NCBI GenBank assembly: GCA_019925795.1
Contig: CM034309.1
Location: 16,052,729 to 16,116,728, forward strand
Direction of reading: 5' to 3'
Source of the DNA: Dendrobium chrysotoxum
Lineage: Eukaryota > Streptophyta > Magnoliopsida > Asparagales > Orchidaceae
DNA: 64,000 nucleotides
The notes beneath the pieces are model-generated. The model searched no databases. It saw only the letters and a program-made list of their open reading frames with translations, and was not told the DNA's origin. The position numbers and the translations under genes are program-made. Positions 19,684-31,976 of the stretch are shown here, piece after piece (position 1 is the first letter of the stretch; each line of letters begins with the position of its first letter).

Positions 19684-21340
19684 TGTTGCAAATCTGGTTT
19701 TGATGATGACAAACATGTTTCCAGTGTGTTTTGCTTGGCTAATCTGTTTCAGGCACAAAAGACCGCGAGCCACTCAAGCCAACTCAAGATCGGGTCCAAG
19801 TGTGTCAAATGTATGATTTTTCCTTTTATTGAGTCAATTGTAATGTAACTGATCCCCTAGCTAAGTAATCTTGCACACACACACTCAGGGGGAGAGATTG
19901 AGTGAGTTAGAGTTTCTGTTCAATTTTTGTTCAGATCGTCCTGGACGATAGTTTCATCGTCCTGGACGATCCAGTTAAAATAGAAACTCTAATTAGGGCG
20001 ACTAAGTTAAGAAGGCCTGATTAAGCAGATCGTCCTGGACGATCTTTGGATCGTACGGGACGATATTCTCAAATCAGAAATTCCCAGCCGCCAGATTAAG
20101 TTAGGCAAGTTTTATTTTAAGTATTTTGGTCTGATCGTCCCGGACGATACGTGTATCGTCCTGGACGATTCACTACAATCATGCCTAAATTAGTCTGGTA
20201 ATTAAGGAAAGCAATTAATGTTTAATTGATACGATCACATCGTCCTGGACGATCGCAGGATCGTCCCGGACGATCGTGATCGTCTTGTGCATTTCAGTTG
20301 TACGACCCAAACTGTGTACAGGACGATTTTGGGCCTTTTTGAACTAATCGTACAGGACGATGTACCAATCTTCCTGGACGATCAAGTCATTTTTTGGTCG
20401 TCCAGCAAAGATTTCTCTAGACGACCCAAACTATCTTCTGGACGATTTTCCTCAATTTGTACTAATCGTCCCGGACGATCTCAGTATCGTACGGGACGAT
20501 AGGAACAACTTTTTCTACTGATCTTCCAGAAGAGCCTAATCGTCCAGACTGAATCAGCTGATTTTGAACTGATCGTACAGGACGATCTATCAATTGTCCT
20601 GGACGATCATGGCCGACCAGTTGAGAATTAGGGCAAATTTTAAGCCCTCCTATAAAAGAACTTTTTCTAAAATTAAGAAAAATCTTTTACTGCCTTCCTT
20701 CCCTGAGAAACCCTAGAGAGAAGAGAGAGTTGGGAGAGAGAGAAGAGATCTTGTGAGGGGGAGTTAGTAAGGGATTCACTAAGGTTGCTCCAAGCACGGA
20801 TCAGAGTTGTCTTCTCCGCTCGTCGTCTGTCATCTAGTCGGTGTTCTTCGTGGGAGGATTGTTCGCAAGAAGATCCGGGGTTCTCTGCCCGCTTCAGGTG
20901 GAAGCAAAAGGAGTTCGAAGGTTCTCTGCCTGCTTCAGGAGGAAGCGAATGGAGGTCAGGTTCTCTGCCTCACCGTGTGGTGAAAAGGAGGTGTTTTGTA
21001 CAGGCTTCTCCGCCTTGCTGTGGGAGCAAAAGGAGAGTCACTTTCGTTTAGTGCAATACCCGGAGGGGAGGCTCCGGGGAGTGGACGTAGGTCAAGTTGA
21101 CCGAACCACTATAAAATCTGGTTTGCTTTTCTGATTCAGTTTTGCACTTTACTTTTCAATATAAACTGCTTGGGTGAATATCGTTAGTTGATCTTTTCAT
21201 TATTGTTTACTTGTTTCCGCTGCTAAGTATCGAAAAGATTTTAGTAGTTATCGTGAAATTTTTAAATAACCAATTCACCCCCCCTCTTGGTTAGCCTCGG
21301 GACTAGTTCACTAGGGCTTAACATCCCTTTCGAACTTTCA
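19684..21340 (+). repeat. 3' LTR of element B (1657 bp)
   Basis: Same length as the 5' LTR and the same dyad positions at an offset of 8044 (first dyad at 19935), with TATAAAAG at 20651-20658. It ends CTTTCA, then GTAGA. I saw only scattered, mostly C/T or G/A, differences from the 5' LTR. Confidence 0.95.
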
Positions 21341-21345
21341 GTAGA

Positions 21346-21850
21346 GTATGCTACCCCCAGCACTACCCTAGTATTATTTCAAATTCAATTTTCTAAGGTT
21401 AGGATTTCCTTTTCCCTTAGAATCAAATCTAGACTTGATCCTCTCTAGTTAGGAATTCTTCCTTTTTATATGATCATCGAGACCTTCTTTTCCTTTAGGG
21501 TTAGGACTTCCCTTCCTTTAGGATTATATCTACTAGTGGTAGAGTACGTTGCCCCCAGCACTACCCTAGTATCTTTTCAAATTTAATCTTTTGAGATTAG
21601 ACTTTCCTTTTCCGTAAAATCAAATCTGAATTCAACCCTTTATAGTTAGGAGTTCTTCCTTCCTATACGATACCCTAGACTTTCTTCTCCTTTAGGGATA
21701 GACTATTCATTTTCCTTAGGACCAGATCCACTAGTGGTAGAGTACGCTTTTCCTAGCACTACCCTAGTATCAATTCAAATTTGATTCCCCAGGGATAGAC
21801 TTTTCATTCCCTTAGGATCAAAACTCTAGATTTGACCATTTTATTCGGTC
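21346..21850 (+). repeat. Continuation of the CCTTAGGATTAGAT repeat field
   Basis: The units CTACTAGTGGTAGAGTACG and CCCAGCACTACCCTAGTAT recur about every 190 bp (21346, 21530, 21726). This is the right half of the field broken by B. Confidence 0.75.
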
Positions 21851-22750
21851 AACGCCAATATATGCAATAGAACTTCATTCTATTACACATATTGGGGGTC
21901 CATTTATGGACCTCATTTTTGTATGAGGTCATTAAGACCTAGTCTAGATTCAAGATTAATCCAGACCCCAAGATCAATCTGATCTTGGATCATATCCAGA
22001 CCCTAGGAATTCTCTAGATCCTAGGATTCTTTTAAATTCTTCCGATCCTTAGGATCTATTGTAGACCCTAAGATTCCTTCAAATTAATCTAGACCCTAGG
22101 ATCTATTCTAGACCCTAAGTCTCCTCTAGATCATTCTAGGTCTCAGGATCCTCCTAGATCTTAGAATATTCTAGACCCTTAGATCTATCTAAATCTTAGG
22201 ATCCTTTTAGATCTTAGGGATTAAGACTTCTAGATTTTAGAATTCTCCTAGGACTTAGACTCCAGGATCCCCCTAGACTCTAGACTTTAGGGCCTCTAGA
22301 TTTTAGAATCTTTCTAGGTCTTAAGATTCCAGAAGATTCTAGATTTTAGGGTTTCTTAGATTATAGAACCCTTCCAGAATCTAGACTTTAGGATCTATCT
22401 AGATTCCATGATTATTCTAGAGTTTAAACCCTAGGAATTCTTTTAGGACCAGATCCTAGGATGTCCTCAGACTTCTAGACTCTAGGATCCTCCTAGACTT
22501 CAGACCCTAGGATCTATTCTAGACCCTAGGATTCTGCCAGACTCTAGATTATATGATCTTCTTAAACCCTAGGATTCTCCTAGATCTTACATCTATCCAG
22601 ATCTCAAATCTATTCAAACTCCATACCAACCCAGACTTTAAATCAATCTATTCAAGACTCAAATTAATCCAGAGTTCAAGTCAATTCAAATCCCTGACCA
22701 ATCCTGACCTTTAAACAACCCAGATTTAGTTGCTCCAGCCTCTGACCTGA
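21851..22750 (+). repeat. CTAG/GGATC-rich degenerate repeat
   Basis: Dense, diverged repeats of CTAGACCCTAGGATC and CTAGATTTTAGAATC, with a short irregular step of about 15-35 bases. No open frame of note. It starts after a possible boundary at 21880-21930 (TATTGGGGGTCCATTTATGGACCTC). Confidence 0.7.
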
Positions 22751-23199
22751 CTTTAATCCTATCTAATCATCTACAATCATTCAAATGATTGTAAATAATT
22801 TAGGTAGTTCAAACCCTATCATTCAAACTCAAAATCCAGCTCAAAACCAGAAATCTAGATTAAATTCCAAGGCCAAAGGTCTAAGTCCTGAAAGCCTTTT
22901 CCAGTGAATCTTTAAACATTTAAAAACCCTATCAAATGACCTCTGATTTAGGGTTTATCAGTTCCACACTGATGTGATATATCTCTAGAGGTAACCCTCC
23001 AAATTTGAGCTCATTCTGAGATCTCTAACCCTAGAAACAGAATTGAAATCCAAAGGTTGTAAAATCTTCAAATATTTACAGTCTATGCCACTGAACCTGC
23101 CACCCAGTGGATCCTGACCTTGGAACCTTCTCCAAACCCTCAAATCACTTCCAGACCCTTAATTATGACCCATTGAGTAATAAACTGCATTTGTTTTAC
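22751..23199. other. Non-coding, nothing recognised
   Basis: Low-complexity AC-rich sequence without reading frames, RNA gene signatures or clear repeats. It grades into the TTGACC repeat block. Confidence 0.5.
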
Positions 23200-23910
23200 T
23201 CAATTTGACCCCTAGTTGACCAGGGGTCAAAATGACCAAAATACCCCTACGGGGTGTAAATGATCATTTGAACCAAATGAATTCCAAATCAAATGCAATT
23301 ACTTCCAGCAAGTTCCAAATATCAAACCAAACATGTTGGACCCAAATTCATCCCCTGGGTCAACCTGGTTGACCAAATTAACCTAGGTTGACCAAGAAGG
23401 CCCTTGAGGGTTCAAATAGGTCATTTTGACCAAATGACCTCCTCAGACCTTGGGACCACCTTCATTGGTCTCCAAATATCAAACCAAATTTGTTGAGCGT
23501 ATTTCCAAACCCTAGACCCACCTGGTTGACCAAGTCAACCAGGGTTGACCTAAAGGCCCATTACGAGCCCAAACAGGTCATTTTGACCAAATGATCTCCC
23601 TAGACCTTGAGATTACCACCAGTGGACTCAGAATATCATTCTGAACTGGTTGGACCCAATCCCTGACCCAAGATCAACCTGGTTGACCAAGTCAACATAG
23701 TTGACCCATTAAGCCCATTTAAGACCTAAATGGGTCATTTGACCCAAATAACCCATTTAAACTCCTGAAACACATCTACCAGACTTCCAATATCAAATCA
23801 AATCTATTAAACCCAAATTCAGGTCCTAGGTCAACCTAGTTGACCAAACCAACCTAGTTTGACCCAAAATCCCTTAAAGGTTCAAATAGGTTATTTCAAC
23901 CCATTTAATT
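23200..23910 (+). repeat. About 155-165-bp tandem repeat rich in GGTCAAC/GTTGACC
   Basis: Four to five diverged units each contain GTCAACCTGGTTGACCAA, then a stretch ending in GGCCC or AGCCC, GGTCATTTTGACCAAATGA and CAAATATCAAACCAAA. Units centre near 23215, 23360, 23525, 23675 and 23835. Each carries several TTGACC/GGTCAA words, the core of the plant W-box. It may belong to a non-coding LTR. Confidence 0.7.
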
Positions 23911-25640
23911 AAGTCAATGCCTTCAAACCCTCAAACCCATGTCATTTGATGTTTTGAATATCCCATAGCTTTTTCATAAGTTAAATCATTCAGATTTTAC
24001 CTAGTCAAACCATTAAACTTGGTCAAACTCCTATGTTTTGGTCTAACCATTACATGAATCTTATCAAGCTCATCTCAAACCCTTAATCCAATCACATGTT
24101 ATGGTTTGGATGTGTCTAAGCTTAACATGAATTGAGTTAAGATTGATTAGACTAAATCAATCTATTTTGACTTGGTCAAACTTTCCCTCATTCATGTGGA
24201 TGTGTCCAAACCGCAATTCTTTAACTTCCAACACTTCTAAACTCATTTCAACCAGCTCCTCAAGTCTCCTTGGTTGCCACCTCAGCCACCCAAGTCAAGT
24301 TGACTTGGTCAACACAAGCAAAACTTGGTCAACCCTCTTAAATTTGCTCATATATTTAACCCCTTTCTTCAAACTCTTTGGAAATTAATTCCAATCAGTT
24401 CAAACCCACTCCCTCCATGCCATATCAGTACCCCTTGACTGTTGACTAGTCAATTTGGTCAACAAAAGGGTAAGGAAGGAGTTTAAATGGTCAAATTATC
24501 TCAAATGCCTCTCCAAACCCTTTCCATTCTACTCCTAACCATTCCAGTAGTTTCAAAAAGCTTCTAGAGTATTCTTAAGCTAATCCTAATCTCTGTATTA
24601 GGTTCAAATTAATCCTTAATAGTCCCATATGCATATAAGGACAAAAGGAGCTTTCCAAGTCATGGTCCTTTTTGTCCTTGATTTCCTCTGCTCTCAACTA
24701 CTCCCTGGACAGGTGGCAACATCCTAGCCAACCCTTGAGTCAATCCCAACCATCCAAATGGCCTGGGAATGTTTGAATAGGGCAAAATACCCTATTGAGC
24801 TCTCATTCAAACCCTCACACTCTCTCACTTGTTCTCGACACCCAGAGCATTCTCCCCTCTTAATCAAGCCTCATACAACTCCTTCATCACTCCCCAAGTG
24901 GAAACCACCTCCAGGAATTCGTCGGCAGTGAGGTATCCGGCGAGTCAAGTTCAAATCTGTCCAAGGAGTTATAGGGCTCGATCCAGACATCATCAGCTCG
25001 TGAAGTCTTCATCAAGTATAAGCGTGGACAGACAACAAATTCAAAGAAATAAAAATTGATCCAAACGAACAGTTAGATCTCTCAAAAACCTCAACCCTAG
25101 TTTAAACACTTAGCATCAATTAGCTCTTTGGATTATTCTTTTTAAGCTAAACAAAAGCTTCCCCACTATTTCTGTTCATATAGGGAAGCTATATTTAAAA
25201 TTTCATTAAGTTTGGTCAACCGGGTCAAGAGAACGAGCTAGAAAATGAGTTTAGGGCTCGGTTTATACTTTCTGCTCATTGAGGGTAATCTGGACGGTTG
25301 ATCTCATGATCAATGATCGAGATTCTCTCGTTCTGCGGCTTAGTTAAATCTGTCAGGTCAAATCACGTTGTCAATTCTCTGGTTTGGCTCGATCTGAGCC
25401 ATCTATTCGAAACTGCAGGATCAGGTAATACGAGGATCTTCCGTCCGATGTGATCAGAATCATCGGTTCAGAACCATGCCTGATCGAACGGTCCCGCGCC
25501 TCTGCTGACTCGGTTAAGTAAAAGTGCGTGGACCTCCATCCATTAAACACTAATGATTGCCGGCGGTGCAATCATTGGCCGCCGCCGGCAATGATTGGCA
25601 CGGTTCTGTCCAGCGAACCAGATGGCACCACGTGGCCATC
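23911..25640. other. Non-coding repeat DNA, possible LTR promoter region
   Basis: No gene is supported; short open frames at 24143 and 24829 have no recognisable domain. TTGAC words continue to about 24460. A TATA-like CATATAAGGAC near 24630, followed by C/T-rich sequence (CTCACACTCTCTCAC at 24814), looks like a retroelement promoter and leader. No PBS or coding part was found. Confidence 0.4.
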
Positions 25641-25717
25641 CCGCCACCGAAGGATTTTTTTAAAAAAAATTAATTTAAAATGATTTTAAATTCTAATTTC
25701 TCTTAAAAAATTATTTT

Positions 25718-25757
<40 letters not shown>

Positions 25758-27960
25758 CTTTCCAGAAAATTAAATATTTGAATTTTAAATTAATATTAAT
25801 TTGAATTATTAAGTATATTCTATAAAATTCAAAATTTTCTTTTTAAATATGTTTTAAAATATTAGATAAATATTTAAGATATTTTATTTAAAAGATTAAA
25901 TTAATTTTAAACTTGAATTTAATCTAAAATATTTTATTTAATCATCTTAAGTAATTTTAATATATTAATGCCTAATTAATATTAATTTAGATATTTTCAA
26001 ATATTCAAACATTTATATATATATATATATTCATATATATGAGAGATTTATTTTAAAATAATTTTACCTGAAATTATATATTAATCTATTGTATTTTTTT
26101 TAATATATTTTAAACTATATTTGATTAATCAAATATTCAAATACTAAGTGATATTTAATTAAAACTAAAATTCAATAATTTTGGAAACTTAAATAAATTT
26201 ATTGTTAATAATTTCAAAATTTCAGAAACATTAAATATTTAATTTGATTAAATTTGAGAATTATTTTAAGTATTGATTGATTTGAAATTATTTTAAACAC
26301 CTTTAATAAACATTAAACTTCAAAATTTTGAATTAAATTCAAATTAATTCATAAAATTATAAATAACATCTCAAAATTTCTAGAATTTTAAATATTTTAA
26401 TTAATTTTAAAATTTAAAACTTTTAATTACTTTAAACAATTTGAATTATTTCAATATTTTCCAATATTTAATTAATATTATATTAAATATTGTATTAAAT
26501 ATTTTCAAATTTTAAAAATTTAATTTTTAAATCAGTTGGAGGATCTCTCAAAGATATTTTGAATTATTTTGATGATATTTTGAATTAATTTATTTTAAAT
26601 TTTATATTTATATATATAAGGTTATATGTATACACATACTTTCAAACCTATTTTGAAACTATATATATTTAAATCCATAAGTTTTGAGAGGCCCTTTGAA
26701 ATTTTAAACATAGCTTGTGTGTGTGAATGGAATTTTTGGGGATTAATGACTAATCAATGAATAATTATTTTATTAACTATTCATTGATTAGTCTTTTACT
26801 TTATTAATATTAATTTGATTTGCATGATTAGGGTGCACACACACCACCTAACTTTATGGTTCTCCTAGATTTAGGGTTTGATTGTGTTTGTGTATGAATG
26901 CATATGTTGAGTCAAGGGTTAGAAATTTTGATTAAGACCCATTAACTTAGTGTCATCATTAAGGACAATAATTAAGGACTTGATTAGAGGATTTAGAATA
27001 TTTCCAATAATTAGAATTCATCTCCTATTGACTTAAAACTTTGAACATTTAAACATAGTGACATTCTCAGCCTTAGAAAAATTTCCCACTGAATTTTGAA
27101 ATCATTAAGCCCCTTAATTAATTTAATCAAAATTGACCCTTAATTAAGCCCTTAAACCTTCCAGAAAAGGTAATAGATCAAGATTAAGTCTAAAAATTAC
27201 ATATAACACCTCAAACTGACCAGAATTGAACCCTTAATCAATGAGAAATAAAAGCCCCTTAACAGGACTTCAAAATTAAGTTTAATTTAAGTTTAATTGA
27301 AATTTAATATTTAATTAATTAAAATTAATTAAAAATAATTAAATTTTTCAAAAACTTCTTAAACACTTGATAATCACTCCTTTGGTCATTCCTGACCTTT
27401 GAAGTTGATTTCAAGAAGTTTGGAGGTCATTTGGATTCAAACCAATAAAAGGGCCTTAATTAGGCAATTTTGAAAATTTAATAAATACTCAAAACTTTAA
27501 AAATTCATAAATAATTCAAATAAACTCTAAATTGAGCAAACTTAAAGGAATTCAACTCATCTTAAGGTCTAATATTTATTTAAAATGTTAAGTTTCTATA
27601 AATCAGCTAAATTTGAAAAAGTCAACTTTTGGTCAAACTTAGTTCAAAATCAAGTCAAAACTTTAAACCTTCATAATACAATGTAAAAAAATCCTAATGT
27701 AGTGTACTTACTGTCTAACTGATCATATTAAAGTCTAGTATTTTAATAAAATATTAACTTTTCAGAACACACTTTAAATCAAAAAGCCAATTTTTGACCC
27801 TTCAATTAAATGAATAAAATAATCCAGGAAATTCCAAAATTCAACAAATCATTCAAAATTCCAAAAAATATCAATTCAATATTAAAACCAGCAAGCAACC
27901 AACCTTAATTAAAATTCAATCAATCTTTCAACCTTAATTAAACTTAAATCATTTAATTAT
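25641..27960. other. Very AT-rich non-coding block
   Basis: Mostly A and T, with TTTAAAATT and ATTAATTT words recurring throughout. No coding, tRNA or rRNA signature. It includes a (TA)n run. A matrix-attachment role is possible but unsupported. Confidence 0.6.
25723..25753. repeat. (TA)n microsatellite
   Basis: About 15 uninterrupted TA units inside the AT-rich block. Confidence 0.95.
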
Positions 27961-30640
27961 ATCGGGTACCACTAGGTAACCCAAGCCTACGAGGCTATTA
28001 AATTAGCCCCAATGAAGGTAAAATAAACTTTACAGTCTCAGTGTGCAACAAAGGTGGTATCCAACAAACAATAAAAATCAACTTTAAAATAAAATTTAAT
28101 TCATTAAGATTTAAACTTCAATTAAAATATCCCTTAAACCTTTCAACCAACCAGAACATCAAATAACTTTAAATAATAATCCTACTTAGGACATATCAAA
28201 CCCACACAATCTTTGCACACACTTTAGATGGTTTGCTAGGACGACCAACTCTAGTTTTAGGCTAGGCCGGTGTTTACTTTTCTATTGTGTGTCGAGTTTT
28301 CGAGCTTTCACTGCATGCTGTTTGCTAGTAATAGAATTGCCGTGATTGTTTATTTATTTATTGACTACACTCTGTGATGTGATTGATTGTACGTTAGATC
28401 TACCTCTATGTTAGGAACGATTTGTACTAATTCAATCTTATGCAGGTGGCCATGCTCATACAGGGCATAAATTAAAGGGACAAAATCATAATTATTAAAT
28501 TGCACAGGTGCTCCAGAAAACTGCTTAAGTCCCCCTTTAAAATTAAAAGAACATGGCCAAGTATGGCTGTGATTGAGCATTTTTGAATTTCAAATATATA
28601 ACTGTTTGGGATGTCAAATATAAACTGCTGATTATTAGGATAACCTTGTAGGTTGTTGAGTCTAGATTTTAAATTTCTATTGATGTAATTTGATTTAAAT
28701 TGAGTTGTAATATATTAAGAGCTTTGAGAATGGGATGTTTAAGCATCCAATTTGGAGTCCAAAGAGGAAGAGACATCCCTTAGGGGAGAGTCTCTTTCCA
28801 TTTGGAGATCCAAATTTGGATGATTTCAAATATCCAAAGAGAAAAGATAACCCCCTTTCAAGGGAGAGTTTCTTTTCATTTGGATATCCAGACCCGACGA
28901 TCCAAGGAGTTACAAGAAGACGAAGAAGTGAAGAGCGAGAAGACCCTTTCTCAAAGTCACTTGAGTCTTAGGAGTAGAATCCGGGTTGTAGTCAGTGGTA
29001 CCCAACCACTTTACTTTTCCTGGAGACCCTGGGTTGTATAATTAAAAGGAACTTACCTATGAACTTTCAATTTGAGTTTTAATTTAATTGATTTAATTTA
29101 ATATTGATTGTTTGATGTTGATTGCGATTAAGGACCCACATGCTTTTAGTAGTTTTTTTGGCAATAATTACATGTCGTATTTGATTTAGCCTAGAAACTG
29201 ATCGGAGGCTCGTGAGGGTACGGTCAAAAACTATTTCTACTTAAACAAAACTTAAAAACTTTAAGCTCAGATAGTAACTCTAACGCTTTTAAGAAGTAAG
29301 CCTAGACTCGCCGAGGGTTTTTCATGCATACATATTGAAACTTCTCTTCCGTGTTAGGCACCTCCCCGCCTGCGGGTTTTGGCTGACCACCTGACCTATT
29401 AGGGTGCAGTTCTATCCAAGGGGATGTTGTGCAATCCCTAGGATAAAATCTATTTTTAAGCCTGGTTTTTAAACTACTTCATTATGATTTCAAAGACTTT
29501 GAGTCAACTAACTTGCATTGCATTAGTAACAAATTAAAATTGAGTCTAATTTTTAATTACATTTTATTTAGACATCTCATCCAATATAAGTCAAGGGGCC
29601 AATTAGGATCTGCTCTAGATGTCAGCCTCGCTCTCCCTAAAACTAATCTTAAATAATGTCCTTAACCACTCTTTCATAAAGACCGGGCACATGGTTTTGA
29701 AGCGTTTAGGTGGTTTAGCTGGCTCCCCAATCCAGGCTGGGGTAAGTCCAAATTGCATTGCATTAGCTAGGTTCTGGGTCACTGATTTTCAGTACCCACT
29801 TTAAACTTAGGATCTGAGGCAGATTTTTAATCTTAAGACCTCAACCTCCGGGAATCTAATTCCCACTTTCTAATAAAATCAATCACTTAAACATCAAATC
29901 GATTTCCATCAAATTCAAGCCCAACACTTAGAATAGGTTGGGGTGTTTCTGGAGCGATTCAGCATCTCAAACACCTCCTACTCTTCCTCCTTTGATTCCA
30001 AAAATAAGTGTTCAATTTTGATCCAATCCCTATTGAAATTCCAATCCCTACCTCCTTTGACTTCAAGCTTTTAATTCTAAAATGAAATTCGTATTGCTAT
30101 TTTAATTGAGAGTATTCGTAAGAAATTTTTTGGTTTCTTATGATGTAATTAACTACGAGGGCTTACGCTCGTAGGAGATTTAGAAACCCAGATCTAATTT
30201 TCAAAATCAATTTTTTAAAACCTTTAATTAATTATCTTTGGGAAAGTCAAAAGTCAACGATCATTATCGTCATTTTTAAATGATCGATAACAGACGATAT
30301 CCTTTTTCTTTGGAAAGATATATCATACTATTATCATGATCTTGATTATGAAATTAAAGATCTCTTTATTAGATTATTATAGTTAAATATTAGATTTAAC
30401 ATCATTTTGATTCTTCGGGATCATATGTTGTTTCTCCTAGAGTTTGACTATGATAATCAGGGAAAATAAAGATTTGTAATCTGAACCTGTTAAAGAACGA
30501 TATGTTCACCTTTCGAGGTCATATATCATTCATAATAAGTGTTCGATTATAATATTAAAATTCCAAAAATTAAACATTTCCCAAAAAAAAATTAAACCCT
30601 TTTTCAAAATTATATTTTTCAATCACATCATGAATTTGGA
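27961..30640. other. Non-coding, unassigned repeat DNA
   Basis: GC content rises again from about 27960 (GGGTACCACTAGGTAACCC). A local direct repeat near 28745-28890 contains CATTTGGAGATCC and CATTTGGATATCC with AGGGGAGAGT/AAGGGAGAGT. The stretch 29180-29420 (CTGATCGGAGGCTCGTGAGGG, GTTAGGCACCTCCCCGCC) recalls the non-coding part of Tat/Ogre-type Ty3 elements. That is a weak impression; no pol domain was found. Confidence 0.35.
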
Positions 30641-31328
30641 GAAAATGTTAAAGGAAAGAACAATTGCCGACCTTGCGCATCTTTTTCATAATTTGGACTA
30701 ATTTTGTGCCTCTTTTCAAATTTGGCGACATTGCGTGTCTTTTATTTTATGGCACACTTTGTGCATCTTTCTAAGTTTTGCTCTTTTTGTCTTTATTTAA
30801 TAAGCTTCTTTCCAACAACAATATCCCTTGATCACTTTTACAATATTGAACACTTTGATATAGGAATTATAAGTAATATTAAGACATTAAATATACAATG
30901 ATTTGGGCTAAGTAATGCAAGTCTCAATAAAGATAAATTAAGATCTTCTAATCTATATCAAATCATAGTGAAATCTAAATATTTTGAGAATTTAATTTTA
31001 TGCATAGAGTTTTTATTGTAATAAATTCTCAATTCATATTTTAGAAATCTGATCAACTACGGTCAAGTATTTTAGTGTAAGAAAAAATTTTCAGTTAAAA
31101 TACACAAAAGATATGCACAAAAGCACTACAACATTACTCATTTCAAAATAATTCAAAATACATTATACAACTACTGATAGAACAAACATAATAGTAAGTT
31201 TTCTGGTGCAGCACATAGAAAAAGATAAACTTGCTAAACTCTCATACAACTCACCAACAACAAACACACAACAAAGAACAACAAAGAATAAAAACAATCA
31301 CATCTAACCAAGAAAAATAGAAGAAATA
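30641..31328 (-). other. Probable 3' non-coding part of element C or neighbour
   Basis: On the minus strand 30830-30660 contains AGATGCACAAAGTGTGCC and AGATGCGCAAGGTCGGC, with GAGGCACAAAA between. This is the unit seen in the pol-to-ORF spacer of Y, B and D, in the same orientation as C. It lies on the far side of the ORF fragment, so its order is unlike D. No LTR end or polypurine tract was recognised. Confidence 0.4.
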
Positions 31329-31660
31329 CTAATAATTAGAGGGACCCTGATCTGGAGGAGGTGGCTGATTGCCAAACAGCGTAAAATAGCTGTTTAGCGT
31401 TACAATGTTAGTATTCACAGAGTCAAACTGATCCCTAATCAAGACTCTATCCTCCTTGTACTGATTATCTTGTTTCTTCAAATGCGCATCCATGTAATCA
31501 AATCTTTTATCCATTCTCTCAAAACGTTGGACCATATTTTGGTAGAAATCTTGAGATGGTCCAGATGCAGTTGAGGGTGCAGTTGAAGGAGCAGAAGGAG
31601 GCTCATCATCTGAGCTGTCAGCAGTACCTTCTTTTCCAAATAATGCTCAAAAGGAAGCAT
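31329..31660 (-). pseudogene. C-terminal fragment of the extra ORF (element C)
   Basis: The reading FERMDKRFDYMDAHLKKQDN...NSYFTLFGNQPPPPDQG lines up with the end of the extra ORF of D (FDHLVQRFD...HYFN, PPPPPPSSDQDPPPF). It has the same charged coiled coil followed by a proline-rich end. The PF20167-like N-terminal part is absent. The fragment lies about 300 bases after pol, so spacer and N-terminus have been deleted. Confidence 0.65.
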
Positions 31661-31731
31661 CAGTGAAGTACAGTGGGAGTTCAGAAGGACCAGAAGAATT
31701 CAAATAGACGAAGTGCATGTACGATGATGTA

Positions 31732-31767
31732 ATTGTACAGTACGATAAGGTCATCATATAGTACGAA
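31732..31767 (-). promoter_or_regulatory. Second-family dyad pair near the extra ORF (element C)
   Basis: ATTGTACAGTACGAT (31732-31746) and ATCATATAGTACGAA (31753-31767) are 21 bp apart. The first is identical, base for base, to a dyad at 48871-48885 in solo LTR E. This links the internal dyads of C with the LTR dyads of its own family. Confidence 0.6.
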
Positions 31768-31976
31768 TAGACACAAAATAAACTCTCATCTCTCCAATCT
31801 TACATGCTTTCAATATTCAGTCAAGGAACAAAACACAACAAAAAATTTTTGATTTTTCCTTTTTTTTTTTAAAACAACATACAATAAACCAATAAAATAT
31901 AAAACACTAGAAAATAAAATACATCCAATGAACAAACCAATAAATACATATAAAACTACATTTACAGAATTTTCAA

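Larger units (their letters stand above)
11640..21340 (+). mobile_element. Element B: complete SIRE-like copia retrotransposon (9.7 kb)
   Basis: 5' LTR 11640-13296 and 3' LTR 19684-21340 are both exactly 1657 bp and nearly identical. The flanks are GTAGA (11635-11639 and 21341-21345). Internal order is PBS, gag, pol, spacer, polypurine tract. Compared with D and Y it lacks the internal dyad array and the extra ORF, lost by one deletion near 19430-19450. Nearly identical LTRs point to a recent insertion, yet gag and pol already carry stops and a frameshift. It may have been mobilised by proteins from other copies. Confidence 0.95.

Noticed and set aside
24143..25571. Short open frames near 24143, 24829 and 25371
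   Set aside because: Under 90 codons, low-complexity composition, no homology recognised, inside repeat DNA.
29180..29420. Assignment as a Tat/Ogre Ty3 element
   Set aside because: Only a vague resemblance of non-coding words; no PBS, pol or LTR ends were found, so it is left unassigned.
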